This document shows, one piece after another, positions 19,278 to 28,671 of a stretch of DNA of 64,000 bases (position 1 is its first letter; each line of letters opens with the position of its first letter). The stretch is from positions 1 to 64,000 of the forward strand of contig NZ_VCHY01000016.1 of assembly GCF_005877885.1 (NCBI RefSeq), in the 5' to 3' direction. The translations under genes were made by a program, and so were the position numbers. Under the pieces are notes generated by a model. It was not told the origin of the DNA and did not search any database. It worked only from the letters and a program-made list of their open reading frames with translations. Origin of the DNA: Labilibacter sediminis (GTDB lineage Bacteria > Bacteroidota > Bacteroidia > Bacteroidales > Marinilabiliaceae).

Positions 19278-19462
19278 ATGCTATCCCAACTGTACTTTAC
19301 TCTAAAGAATTGTTTTATCGGTATCTCACGCCATTGGCAGCCTGTTTTAAGGCGATATATGATCACTTTGACAACTTGGTGGAGTTTAACTTTGGTATTG
19401 TCCCATGAATTGCCAAAAGCTAAATATCGGCTTAGTTTTTTTATAATTTGAGTACTTAACAC
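19256..19462 (-). pseudogene. IS5-family transposase remnant (N-terminal 68 codons)
   Basis: On the minus strand, residues 1-68 match the N-terminus of IS5-type transposases (DUF4096-like): KVKLHQVVKVIIYRLKTGCQ, WREIPIKQFF and YSWDSIYAQFHK. After the last residue (about 19259) the frame continues only as the antisense of the broken gene at 19131. The DDE catalytic part and the right end are gone. No terminal inverted repeats were found with certainty. The element is inactive and marks a past insertion followed by deletion. Confidence 0.7.
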
Positions 19463-19702
19463 CTGATGAATATTTATTGTGCATGCTGTTTATTCATCAG
19501 ATTATCAACAGATAAAGCCATTTTGTTTGTTCAATTTTAGGACTTTAAACAACTTCAAGATTAAAAACATGTACTAGTGTGAAATCAGATAGGTCATTTT
19601 CTTATGCTTCTTATTATGTTTGAATCCTTTGTTTTGTATTTGGCAAAGTTAATTTCCCTCTTGGTAAAAAGTGATATAACCAAGAGGGAAAAGAAATATG
19701 TA

Positions 19703-22354
19703 CTATTTTTTCACAAGCTTGCCGCTTATGGTTTCACCGTCCATAGCTATGGAGTACAAGTACATACCATTGGGCAGGTTGGAGAGGCTTATCTTATCAA
19801 GCCTCGAAATATCTTTTGTCATTACAAGATTGCCGCTTATACTATATAATTTGAGTATTCCTTCTTTAACAATATTAGTAAAGTACAAATAGTTAGTTAC
19901 CGGGTTAGGGTAAATCAGAGATGCCTTAGGTTCAAATGTTTCATACAGCGCATTAGGTATATCTACATTAAGCGTCCAGGTTATTGAGCTTGCACCTCCT
20001 TGGTAACCTTCCCAACATATGTAATAGGTTTCGCCAGCTTGTGCATCTATGCCTACTGTTGCACAACCATCCTTTGTATAATCATCATCTATCAACTGCA
20101 TAGTAGATGAATAAACCATTACTTCATCAAAGTTATCACATGCTGATACCGTCATTATTCCATTCTGTGTGGGTGTGTATTTAAACCATTGATTGCCGTT
20201 ACTTAAATCAGTATTGTTGTCACCTATATAAGCAGTTAATGCAGTACCATAATATTCTCCATTTTTCCAAGTCCCACCTTCAGTGATCATCCAGCCCTCA
20301 GAACCTTCATCAAAAGATAATAAGATATAATAGTCGGTACCCGACACAGCATTAAAGTTTAGTTCGCTGTTACTTCCGAATTCACCGGAAGCTAAAGCAT
20401 CACTGATCAAGCTGATATCTGATCCGCAAGCATCATATATACCGTTTACATAGTAATAAGAGCTACTACCTGATGTAAATGTAGTTTTACCGGAAGCTTC
20501 GGCAGTATATTTATACCAGGTCATTTCATTAACCGGAACATCGTTGGCTCCAACATTTGCTATAAGGGGATTAGAGCAATGCTCGCCGGGGTTAACAGTT
20601 GCATCTTCGGTTAATGTTAGCACTAATTTTGAACCATTAATGTCGGTTACATTATATAAACCTGCATAAACAGCCAGTTTATAGGTTTGTCCTGAAACCG
20701 CATTAAATACCATAGGCGTACTTGTTTCTCCATATCCTATAATGGCTTCTCTGGTGGCATTATCATCAAAGTTTATGTCACCTACGCATTCTGAGAAGAG
20801 ATAAAATTCTATGTAATCAAAATCACCGCCTCCTAAGCTGCTTTTATCCATATCAAACTCTACCTTAACAGGCCCGGTACTTGCAGCTGTATAGCTAAAC
20901 CACTGTGTTTGGCCATTGTTGCTGGTTACATTATTATCTCCGGAAACAGCTGTGACAGGCTGGCTACATAAATCACCATCCTCTATATCAGTTTCAGTAA
21001 GTGTCCATTCAAAGTAATTTAAATTCGCAATTTTGAAGTAACCAGTTTGTCCTTGTTGTACAAAAATAGTCAAGTCAGAGTATCCATACAGATAATCCTC
21101 ACTTCCGCAATTAGGATAGGCGAAAATATCTGCACTGGCATCTCCTGCGGAGATGACTATTTTACCATCCTGCGTAGCTGTGTAGCTATACCATTCAAAT
21201 TCATCATAACCTATGCTGAATCCGGTATAATCAATAGTTCCTGTATTTGTAATTGGTGTTGGATTAGAGCAGTTTTCACCTTGCTGAAAGGCTCTTTCTG
21301 TTAATGACCAGGTAAGATCCTGATTGGCATATTGTAGTTGAAAATAATATGTTTGACCGTTATGAGCAGGGAAAGAAACACCATAGTCTCCGCTATAAGG
21401 AGGATATTCATTACCGCAGAAGTTATAAACTGAGTAGTATACAAATGGTATAGATGAATTATCCGGATCGCCAAGAGTTATTATGCCATCCTGTGTAGCT
21501 GTATATTTAAACCATTGGCAATCAAGAGCAGTGTGAGTATACTGATTGCTACTGCTTTTTGTGGCTGTAATGGCATTTGAACAATTATCACCAGGTTGCA
21601 GAGTGCTTTCTGCAAGCGTCCAGTTTGCGTTGGCGCCTGCGGCAGCATTAATATAATAAGTAACGTTCTTTTGGGCTGTAAAGATACAGTTCTCATTACC
21701 ATAGGCAATTTCAGAACCATTGCATTGATCATATACTCCAAACCCACCGTTAATATGATTTTCCCAAGTAAGGCTGATTCTTGTATCCTGTTGTGGTGTG
21801 TAAGCATACCATTGGGCTATGAAGTCAGTAGCATTGTAATTGTTACTTCCTTTACCGGCAGTAGATGGATGAGTGCAAAAATCACCAGTAACTATATCGC
21901 TTTCGGTAAGTGACCAGGTAAAAGGTTCTGAGTTTTCGGTTTCAATATAGTAGGTTGTTCCAATGTTACTTTCAATTTGTACTGTACTACCACTGTACTG
22001 ATTAATACTACTTGCGTAATCATCACAAGTGTTGTAAATATAAAAAGAAGCAGTTGTTGATGTACTGGCAGCTATGGTTATTTTCCCATCTTGTGTAGCT
22101 GTATAGCTGTACCATCGTCGACTGTAATCGTAATTGCCGTAACCGCCATCGAAGTTAATATTGGTATTTGCAGTAACTGCAACAGCACTGCTACATAAAT
22201 TACCATCAGTGGCTGTTGATTTAAGTTCCGATACAGTGTTCTCAGTTTTGATTTTGGCAGAGTGCCTATTAAAAGGCGATTTGTTTTTGGTTTGAGCTGT
22301 ACTTGCAATAGTTATGCAAGTAAGTAAGGCAAAAATTAAGTAAAAGTTTTTCAT
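19703..22354 (-). CDS. Secreted seven-repeat protein with T9SS C-terminal sorting domain
   Basis: An 883-residue protein. The signal peptide ends IASTAQ, and a basic stretch follows. About seven repeats of 95-115 residues occupy residues 50-790. Each opens with a GDxCSNP-type motif, has a QWFKYTATQDGIITL-like strand in the middle, and ends with a TWSLTE-like strand. This resembles bacterial pre-peptidase (PPC) or jelly-roll adhesion domains. Repeats 5 to 7 are the most divergent. A type-A T9SS domain closes the protein (about 800-883: SLIYPNPVTNYLYFTNIV, LPNGMYLYSIAMDGE). No catalytic domain is visible, so a surface adhesin or matrix protein is the likeliest role (inference). It stands alone. 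Confidence 0.8.
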   Translation of the reverse strand: MKNFYLIFALLTCITIASTAQTKNKSPFNRHSAKIKTENTVSELKSTATDGNLCSSAVAVTANTNINFDGGYGNYDYSRRWYSYTATQDGKITIAASTSTTASFYIYNTCDDYASSINQYSGSTVQIESNIGTTYYIETENSEPFTWSLTESDIVTGDFCTHPSTAGKGSNNYNATDFIAQWYAYTPQQDTRISLTWENHINGGFGVYDQCNGSEIAYGNENCIFTAQKNVTYYINAAAGANANWTLAESTLQPGDNCSNAITATKSSSNQYTHTALDCQWFKYTATQDGIITLGDPDNSSIPFVYYSVYNFCGNEYPPYSGDYGVSFPAHNGQTYYFQLQYANQDLTWSLTERAFQQGENCSNPTPITNTGTIDYTGFSIGYDEFEWYSYTATQDGKIVISAGDASADIFAYPNCGSEDYLYGYSDLTIFVQQGQTGYFKIANLNYFEWTLTETDIEDGDLCSQPVTAVSGDNNVTSNNGQTQWFSYTAASTGPVKVEFDMDKSSLGGGDFDYIEFYLFSECVGDINFDDNATREAIIGYGETSTPMVFNAVSGQTYKLAVYAGLYNVTDINGSKLVLTLTEDATVNPGEHCSNPLIANVGANDVPVNEMTWYKYTAEASGKTTFTSGSSSYYYVNGIYDACGSDISLISDALASGEFGSNSELNFNAVSGTDYYILLSFDEGSEGWMITEGGTWKNGEYYGTALTAYIGDNNTDLSNGNQWFKYTPTQNGIMTVSACDNFDEVMVYSSTMQLIDDDYTKDGCATVGIDAQAGETYYICWEGYQGGASSITWTLNVDIPNALYETFEPKASLIYPNPVTNYLYFTNIVKEGILKLYSISGNLVMTKDISRLDKISLSNLPNGMYLYSIAMDGETISGKLVKK

Positions 22355-22521
22355 TCTATCTTATTAAATGGTTAATGATTGTTTTTTATTAAAAGCTTGC
22401 TATTAACCTAAGTTCGATTAGGCTAATTCTTTCTCAAAGTTCACTTGCTTCACAGCTTCTCTCAAGTCTTTACCGGCAATATTGCGGGTTAAATATGATA
22501 CGTTTTTTGTGTTTGTAATTT

Positions 22522-22600
22522 TTATTTGTTGCACGGAACTCTCAAGAAAATTTAATCATTCTCCCGTGTGAAAGAAATTCTCTCATGGCTCGTTTTGTAT
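22522..22600 (-). promoter_or_regulatory. Conserved noncoding block, copy 3
   Basis: Read on the minus strand it contains AAAACGAGCCATGAG, CACACGGGAGAATGAT and TTGAGAGTTCCGTGCAAC, matching the blocks at 5430 and 11796. It lies about 170 bp upstream of the seven-repeat T9SS gene in the same orientation and directly abuts palindrome copy C. Its function is unknown. Confidence 0.45.
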
Positions 22601-22603
22601 TAA

Positions 22604-22778
22604 GTTAAACCCGGAATATGCATTAGCTAATCTATTGCACATTGAAACTACTTTAAAACAAATCGTTTTACTCACTTGCTTCAACTCACCATAGCGGTGC
22701 TATGCCTCGTTTCAGTAAGTGTTTGTTTTATTGCATTTTCAATGTTCATAACGAAAATCTAATGCATAATCCGGGTTA
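22604..22778 (+). repeat. Dispersed ~175-bp imperfect palindrome, copy C
   Basis: Termini GTTAAACCCGGAATATGCATTAG and CTAATGCATAATCCGGGTTAA; centre CACCATAGCGGTGCTATG. It is close to copy F at 52831 (opposite strand), which differs mainly by a 21-bp insert. It lies in the 568-bp gap between the T9SS gene and the LuxR-type gene. Confidence 0.8.
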
Positions 22779-22922
22779 AAAACAGATTTAAAAGTTCTGT
22801 TCAAAGATACCTGTAGGCTTTTTGTCAAAAAATACTCTCCAGGGAGTATTTTTTCTATCCATAAGAAACCTTAATAACTGAATAATTGTACTTTTAAGTT
22901 CCAAACCAACCTCAATTCCAAA

Positions 22923-23705
22923 ATGATTGTTCATAATACCCAAAATATTAACATCAACTATATTAAGGAGCAAGACATGTTGATTACAACATGGAAAGAT
23001 GCCGCTTTAACTTTAGATGATTTTACCCTGGAACTTCAACATTGTAGAGACTTCTGCGTTAACCTTAATGCCAAACGCACTGTGCTCAATCAGGAAAACT
23101 TTAAGTTTGTTATACCTCATAAACTCTACCCCTGGATTGAGGAAGAAATTAATCTGCCGGGTTATAAAAACGGGGTGGAGGATTTTGTATTTGTTGTTGC
23201 AGGTAATGCGATGGCTCAATTTGCAGTTATGGACTCGTTTGATGAAGCAGAGTCGGTTTATACACCACATTTCTTCCTGCACCAAAACGAGGCCCTTGAG
23301 TATCTAGAGGCTCCAAAGAAAGAAAAGATTCAGTTAATTGATCCTACTGTGTTTTTAGAGGATGATATACTCCTTGAGGTTACAAAGGATGAAGTAGGCA
23401 ATAAAGCCATTATACAAATGGAGGTACCATTAGATGCGCTTCCTTATAACCTTAACATGCTTAAGAAGCATATGGATGGGATGCGTTTTCTGAAAAACAA
23501 CTGGAAAAAGTTTGCTTCATTAACCAAACGTGAAAAATTAGTATTGAAACACTTGGTTAAGGGACGAATGACAAAAGAGATTGCTGCAAAACTTTTTATC
23601 TCTGAAACAACAGTTAAAACCCACCGCCAGAACATCATTAGAAAGCTTAATGCAAAACATATTATTGATTTATACAAGTATGCTACAGTGTTTGGAGTGG
23701 TATGA
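22923..23705 (+). CDS. LuxR-type transcriptional regulator with a STAS-like N-terminal domain
   Basis: A 260-residue cytoplasmic protein. The C-terminal domain (about 195-258) is a GerE/LuxR helix-turn-helix: LTKREKLVLKHLVKGRMTK, then FISETTVKTHRQNIIRKL. The N-terminal region (about 18-130: MLITTWKDAALTLDDF, then RDFCVNLNAKRTVLNQENFK) has the alternating strand-helix pattern of SpoIIAA/STAS-like sensory domains seen in Bacteroidota; this assignment is tentative. There is no receiver domain, so it is not a classical response regulator. It stands alone between palindrome copies C and D. The target genes are unknown; the divergent T9SS gene is a candidate by position only. Confidence 0.8.
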   Translation: MIVHNTQNININYIKEQDMLITTWKDAALTLDDFTLELQHCRDFCVNLNAKRTVLNQENFKFVIPHKLYPWIEEEINLPGYKNGVEDFVFVVAGNAMAQFAVMDSFDEAESVYTPHFFLHQNEALEYLEAPKKEKIQLIDPTVFLEDDILLEVTKDEVGNKAIIQMEVPLDALPYNLNMLKKHMDGMRFLKNNWKKFASLTKREKLVLKHLVKGRMTKEIAAKLFISETTVKTHRQNIIRKLNAKHIIDLYKYATVFGVV

Positions 23706-23943
23706 GTAGGCTTAATCTGGATCATCCATTTATCAAACAATATTATACGCGATGCTTTTTGATACACAGGCATATAGGCTGTATGGTGTGTTTTATAGCC
23801 TGATTCTACCATAGCGCAGGTTGTATAAGTAACGGCAAAGAAAATAACCCAATGTCAAAGTTCGTAGCTTTGCTCTATCTTCATCAAGGTTTAACAGACC
23901 AGTATCGCACATTGTGCCATTACATAACCCTAAGTAAGAAGAA

Positions 23944-24137
23944 TAAACCCGCTTTATGCATTAGAAAATCAATTACACATTGAAATCACTTCAAAACAAG
24001 ACACTTTGTTGCTTCACTTCAACTCACCAGAACGATGCTATGCCTCATTTCAGTAAAGCCTTGTTTTACCAGCCTGCCGGCTGGCAGGTCGTGCTTTCAA
24101 TGTTCATAACGAAGTTCTAATACATAATGCGGGTTTA
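23944..24137 (+). repeat. Dispersed ~175-bp imperfect palindrome, copy D, with 20-bp nested insert
   Basis: Nearly identical to copy E (51916, opposite strand) but with a 20-bp GC-rich palindrome, CCAGCCTGCCGGCTGGCAGG, at about 24069-24088. In copy E the flanking bases join directly. Its right end touches the stop of the M14 gene. The stretch 23706-23943 between the LuxR gene and this repeat holds nothing else recognisable. Confidence 0.8.
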
Positions 24138-25244
24138 ATCTTCAAATGTATCTTTAACCTTATGGACGTGGCATACAGATTCTCCAATATTTATGGCCGG
24201 GACTTTAATTATAACAGTAACAATGCCGCTTGAAGGAGAACGAAACTCTTCAATAACATTACCCCAATAGTCAGTTGTATATCCTATTAAGGTTTCTTTG
24301 ACTATGTATTGTCCTTCTTCTACCAAAGGGAAAAATATTCCATTGTAACTACTGTTAAGTTCTTTTTCATCGAAAAGGTACAATGGATATTCTGTTCTAA
24401 ATACTTCTCCTTCCATCATTCCTATTGTGCGCATGACATTAATAATGCCTCGTTTTGTAAATTCTATTTCCTCAACATCTATCATACCTCTATCTCCACA
24501 TTCAACAGAAATAGCAGGGATATTATTTTTAATGGCAACAAGTTCTGACCAATAATTATCAAATGAATCAGGGACATGATTATAATTTACGGGAATTAAA
24601 TAATGGTTTCCCATGGCATGAGCCAACATGCTTGTTTTTTGGTTTAGTTCACGGCTAGGATGTCTGTAATAAAAATAAATGAAATTAATCAAGGCTTCAT
24701 TAAATTCACCTCCGTGTAAATCAATGAAATAATCACTTTTTTTTATGATCACATTTGTTAAAGTATAAGCAATGCGTTCAGAGATTGTTCCATCTTTTTT
24801 ACCAGGGAATGCTCTATTTAGGTTTTTGTTATCTATTTGACTTTTATAGGCATTTCTAGTGCTGAAAGAAGGTATGTTTGCAACATGAACAAGAATTAAT
24901 GTGCCTGATATTTCATCGGGATCTATTTCATTTAATACTTGCTGCAAGGTGATAATGGGTACATATTCTGTTCCATGTATTCCGGCAAAAAGCGTTAAAA
25001 CAGGACCGGAGTTTGCTCCATTAATGATGGTTATCGGAATAAACGTCCCTTCATCAATTCCTTTTTCAACAATTAAACTATCCGATACTTTTTCTCCGTT
25101 TTTTACTTCTATTGAACCTATAGTAAAGAGGGTATTATTTTGAGCAATAAGCGTACTATGAACAAGACAAAATATACATACAATTTGCAGGAAATACCTG
25201 GCAACAGAGATTTGTATTCCTGATAAAGTAAAAAGCAATTTCAT
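24135..25244 (-). CDS. Succinylglutamate desuccinylase/aspartoacylase-family (M14-like) hydrolase, exported
   Basis: I start at 25244 (MKLLFTLSGIQISVARYFLQ), which gives a hydrophobic signal segment ending LIAQ; the ATG 20 codons upstream adds residues that do not fit. The 369-residue product has the AstE/AspA zinc-hydrolase layout: GIHGTEYVP supplies the His and Glu ligands, then FSTRNAYKSQIDNKNLNRAF (substrate-binding Arg and Asn), YFIDLHGGEFNE with the third ligand His, and AISVECGDRG with a likely catalytic Glu. A C-terminal barrel-like domain (EGQYIVKETLIGYTTDYWG) is typical of the family. In an exported member the substrate is probably an N-acyl amino acid or amide, but it is not known here. 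Confidence 0.8.
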   Translation of the reverse strand: MKLLFTLSGIQISVARYFLQIVCIFCLVHSTLIAQNNTLFTIGSIEVKNGEKVSDSLIVEKGIDEGTFIPITIINGANSGPVLTLFAGIHGTEYVPIITLQQVLNEIDPDEISGTLILVHVANIPSFSTRNAYKSQIDNKNLNRAFPGKKDGTISERIAYTLTNVIIKKSDYFIDLHGGEFNEALINFIYFYYRHPSRELNQKTSMLAHAMGNHYLIPVNYNHVPDSFDNYWSELVAIKNNIPAISVECGDRGMIDVEEIEFTKRGIINVMRTIGMMEGEVFRTEYPLYLFDEKELNSSYNGIFFPLVEEGQYIVKETLIGYTTDYWGNVIEEFRSPSSGIVTVIIKVPAINIGESVCHVHKVKDTFED

Positions 25245-25316
25245 TGTGCGTCCTTGATGATTATGAATGCAAGTTACAATGGGAGTAGGGCTAAAGTCAA
25301 GCAATTGCCTTTAAGA

Positions 25317-25406
25317 TTCAACCACGTTGTGGTTGTGAGAATATGGATTATCGTATACCCTGCACTTCGTACAGGGCTATTCATATTTTAATCCTTTCAG
25401 GATTAC
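25317..25406. repeat. Short-hairpin cluster 3
   Basis: AACCACGTTGTGGTT, CCCTGCACTTCGTACAGGG and AATCCTTTCAGGATT occur in a row, in roughly the inverse order of clusters 2, 4 and 6. The following 25407-25965 is gene-free and shows nothing I can name apart from scattered AT-rich tracts. Confidence 0.6.
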
Positions 25407-25970
25407 ATTTAGCCAAAACCACGAATGCGGGTTTAATTTCGATTAGCCCTGGATGAATTGAAAATCAGTAAAGATAATCCGGTTTTGCTAATAAAATCCT
25501 TTTTTCAACTCTTATGATTATTGGGGGTGGGATTATTTTTTTTTGCTATAAATATCAGAGCTGTCCAAAATAATTGGTGCTTCGCCCAAACCAGACTTAC
25601 TTTTTATTCATTTAAGTTTAATTTCAATTGTATTCATGATTTTCGTTTCACTACAATTGATTCTTGATGACAAAAACTAAGGAAAAAACATCAAGGCTGC
25701 TTTAAAAATAACGTTCTTATTTGCATAAAGATCAAGTGCGGCCGAGTGATCTTCGAGCAAAGCTCTCAGCTTCCCGGTCTTACTAAATCTTTATAAAAAA
25801 CAAAAGTAATTTTTAAAGAGGCCATTTACTTGCGTAGTGCAAAATAATCCCTAGCCCAAACAAACTATTGCAAAAAGAACTTAATTAAGTATTTATCTAA
25901 AAACAACATGAACGTTTAGGACAGATGTGTATAAATATGTAACTTCTCAAACTTATGGTTTAACAGGTTC

Positions 25971-26043
25971 AATATCTCCGGAGGAGATACACATCTATAG
26001 AGGAGGTAGTTACCAAAGCCAAATATCTCCGGAGGAGTTACAT
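25971..26043 (+). promoter_or_regulatory. Direct repeats upstream of the MutS-like gene
   Basis: AATATCTCCGGAGGAGATAC (25971) and AATATCTCCGGAGGAGTTAC (26022) are near-identical copies 51 bp apart. Between them ATCTATAGAGGAGGTAGTTAC looks like a degenerate third copy. Each clean copy contains the palindrome CTCCGGAG. They end 36 bp before the start codon. The layout suits a tandem operator, but no regulator is identified. Confidence 0.4.
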
Positions 26044-26078
26044 ACTGTTTTTTAATCGGACACCAATGATAATAAACA

Positions 26079-27938
26079 ATGAAAATTTACAGCGATAATA
26101 TAAAAATGTACGAGGCCAGACTGCTTAAATTAGGTAAGTTGTTGAATCGCATTTCATTTCTTAGGTTATTAATTTTTGTCATTTCTAGCATCATTCTCAT
26201 ATACTTATTTAGTCATCATTTAACGACACTTACTTTTGTTGTATTTCCAATTGCAGTAATATGTTTTGCTTTTGTTTTAAAGCATCACAACAAAATAGCT
26301 TACTTAAGAAAACATACCTCATTCCTGAAAAGAATAAATGAATCCGAGATACAAAGAGAAAAGTGTAAACTGGAAGCATTTGATACAGGTTACAGGTTTA
26401 TCGATCCACATCACCCATACACATCCGATTTAGATATTTTCGGTGCACATTCCATCTTTCAGTTGGTGAACAGAACGACTACAGAGTCGGGCATGATACG
26501 TTTATCTGAATGGTTGTCGGAACCTGCATCTCATTCTGAAATACATGACCGGCAAAAAGCCATAAAAGAACTGGCTCAAAAATTAAACTGGAGACAAAAT
26601 TTTCAGGCGTCGGGCATGCACTTTCAAAATAAAAAAAGTGATTACTATAAATTGCTAAAGTGGGTTGAAGCACCCGTGGTTTTATTAAAACATCAACAAG
26701 TATATATTGCGCTTGCAGTAACCCTTTCGGTGTTGGCCATGCTTGGCTTTTATTTGTTTATGCGCAACCTGGACGGGCCGTACATGTATTTTTATTTTCT
26801 TTTTTTTATTTCTGTTTTATTTATTACCAATAGAATTTTAAAAAAGGTAAAACCCGTTGCCGACGAAATCGTTGAAAACGCACAAGAGAATATAAACACC
26901 TTAAGAGGTTATCGGACGCTTATTCATCAAATTGAACGTGAAAGATTCAGGTCAGAAAAATTATGCCGTTTACAATCCATACTCATCAAAAGTCGGTTTT
27001 CAGCATTCAAAGAAATTAACCGGCTTTGCAGATTACTGGATTTTTCGCAGCAGAGAGGTATAAATAAGATTAAAATACCCATAAAGGGAAATCCTTTTTA
27101 CGGGGTATTAAACAGTTTTCTGCTCATTGATATTTACCTGATTATTGGTACAGAACGATGGAAATTTAAGAATAAAGGGGTTTTAAAATCATGGGCCGAA
27201 GCCGTTAGTGAGTTTGAGGTAATCAACAGCTTTGCCGGGTATTGCTATTCAAACCCGTCATATACATTTCCTGACCTGGAAGAAAAAAACAATTACATCC
27301 ATTTTGAGAACCTGGGCCATCCCTTAATCCATGCCAATAAACGGGTATGTAATCATTTTCGCTCCGATGCACAGGGTGATATAATGATGATAACAGGCTC
27401 TAATATGGGAGGGAAAAGTACCTTTTTAAGGACTGTTGGGGTTAATCTTGTGCTGGCACTGGCCGGAGCTCCCTGTTGTGCAAAATATGGGCAGGTTTCG
27501 AACCTGAAACTATATACGAGCATGAGAACCCAGGATAATTTAAAGGAGGGAATCTCTTCTTTTTATGCAGAATTAAGCAGAATTGAAAAGATGCTGAAGC
27601 TGATTAAAAGTAGCCAAAATACTTTTTTCCTTTTGGACGAGATGTTTAAAGGTACAAACTCGGAAGATAGACATAAAGGCGGCTTTTCACTGATTAATCA
27701 ACTGGGTAAGCTCAAAACCTCAGGTATTATTGCAACGCACGATATTGAACTGGCAAAACTGGCGGGGCATAAAAGGTTAGTAACAAATTATAGTTTCAAT
27801 AGTGAGATTAAAGATAGTACAATGCATTTTAGTTACGACTTGCATCCGGGTATATGTAATGATTTTAACGCCAGTGAACTTATGGAACAAAGTGGCATTG
27901 AAATTATATCCGATGTCTCTAAAGTGAAATCAAATTAA
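26079..27938 (+). CDS. MutS-family ATPase with transmembrane N-terminal region
   Basis: A 619-residue protein. The C-terminal domain (about 400-610) is a MutS-type ATPase: Walker A GSNMGGKSTFLRTVG (about 440), the segment TSMRTQDNLKEGISSFYAE, Walker B FFLLDEMFKGTNSEDR and the H-loop IIATHDIELAKL. The N-terminal mismatch-recognition and connector domains of MutS are absent. Instead there are two pairs of hydrophobic helices (about 28-70 and 205-255) around a helical core and lever-like region. Such membrane-anchored MutS homologues occur across Bacteroidota. They lack the mismatch-binding Phe-x-Glu domain, so a role in ordinary mismatch repair is unlikely. Single gene with a repeat-bearing upstream region. 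Confidence 0.85.
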   Translation: MKIYSDNIKMYEARLLKLGKLLNRISFLRLLIFVISSIILIYLFSHHLTTLTFVVFPIAVICFAFVLKHHNKIAYLRKHTSFLKRINESEIQREKCKLEAFDTGYRFIDPHHPYTSDLDIFGAHSIFQLVNRTTTESGMIRLSEWLSEPASHSEIHDRQKAIKELAQKLNWRQNFQASGMHFQNKKSDYYKLLKWVEAPVVLLKHQQVYIALAVTLSVLAMLGFYLFMRNLDGPYMYFYFLFFISVLFITNRILKKVKPVADEIVENAQENINTLRGYRTLIHQIERERFRSEKLCRLQSILIKSRFSAFKEINRLCRLLDFSQQRGINKIKIPIKGNPFYGVLNSFLLIDIYLIIGTERWKFKNKGVLKSWAEAVSEFEVINSFAGYCYSNPSYTFPDLEEKNNYIHFENLGHPLIHANKRVCNHFRSDAQGDIMMITGSNMGGKSTFLRTVGVNLVLALAGAPCCAKYGQVSNLKLYTSMRTQDNLKEGISSFYAELSRIEKMLKLIKSSQNTFFLLDEMFKGTNSEDRHKGGFSLINQLGKLKTSGIIATHDIELAKLAGHKRLVTNYSFNSEIKDSTMHFSYDLHPGICNDFNASELMEQSGIEIISDVSKVKSN

Positions 27939-28120
27939 ATGCGCTTTTAATATGTTGTGACTCCAGGCTACAATTTGAAGAGAGCTGTGTCGCATCATCC
28001 ATCAAATATTTAATGTGATTAAAGCATAAGTGGTGCGGATTCACTAACTTTGATATAAGAGAATTTAGATTGAAAGCAGTATTTTAAAGACAGGCTGTTG
28101 TCTGTCGGGAAAGGGTATTT

Positions 28121-28552
28121 ATGAAAAAGCTGAATTATCTTATATTGCCCGAATTATCATTAATCATTGAATATTATAGTGGTGCCTTTCATGCTGATGA
28201 ATTAATTGATTTCAAGAGGAAGATTGGTATGGATGAAAAGTATGATCCTAACTACAATGTGATTTCAGATATTAGGGAATTGTCTTTTTTGTTTGAAATA
28301 GATGAAGTACAAAAGTACATGGAATTTATTGCCAAAAACAAAAGATATATAGGTGCCAGAAAAACAGCCATGATAACCAGCACCCCCAGCCAGGTAGTGA
28401 CCTCCTTAAAATTTAACCTTTTAAAAACCAATCTTCCTATAGTTCTCGATGTATTCAGTATTCCTGAAACAGCCTATGCCTTTATTGGACTTTCCAGTGA
28501 TGATGCCGAAATGGTGGATAACCTGCTGGATAAACTCAGAAACGAATTCTAA
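28121..28552 (+). CDS. Small cytoplasmic protein of unknown function (STAS-like pattern)
   Basis: A 143-residue protein with no signal peptide or membrane helix. The order of predicted elements (LSLIIEYYSGAFHADELIDF, then YDPNYNVISDIRELSF, then RKTAMITSTPSQVVTSL) alternates strands and helices much like SpoIIAA/STAS-like domains and the N-terminal domain of the LuxR-type protein at 22923. This is a pattern judgement only. It is an isolated gene after the MutS-like ATPase. Confidence 0.6.
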   Translation: MKKLNYLILPELSLIIEYYSGAFHADELIDFKRKIGMDEKYDPNYNVISDIRELSFLFEIDEVQKYMEFIAKNKRYIGARKTAMITSTPSQVVTSLKFNLLKTNLPIVLDVFSIPETAYAFIGLSSDDAEMVDNLLDKLRNEF

Positions 28553-28671
28553 TGGCTGTCAGCTACAAGGTGACCGTAATTAAATAAAGAAAAGAGTTGT
28601 CCTTACAATACTTAAAGCTTTATTTAGCCACCCCGTTACAATCAATATAAACACCCAAACAAAATTATACT

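Noticed and set aside
25971-26043. Possible short CRISPR or iteron array
   Set aside because: Only two clean repeats and one weak one, with irregular spacing, no cas genes and no replication gene nearby.
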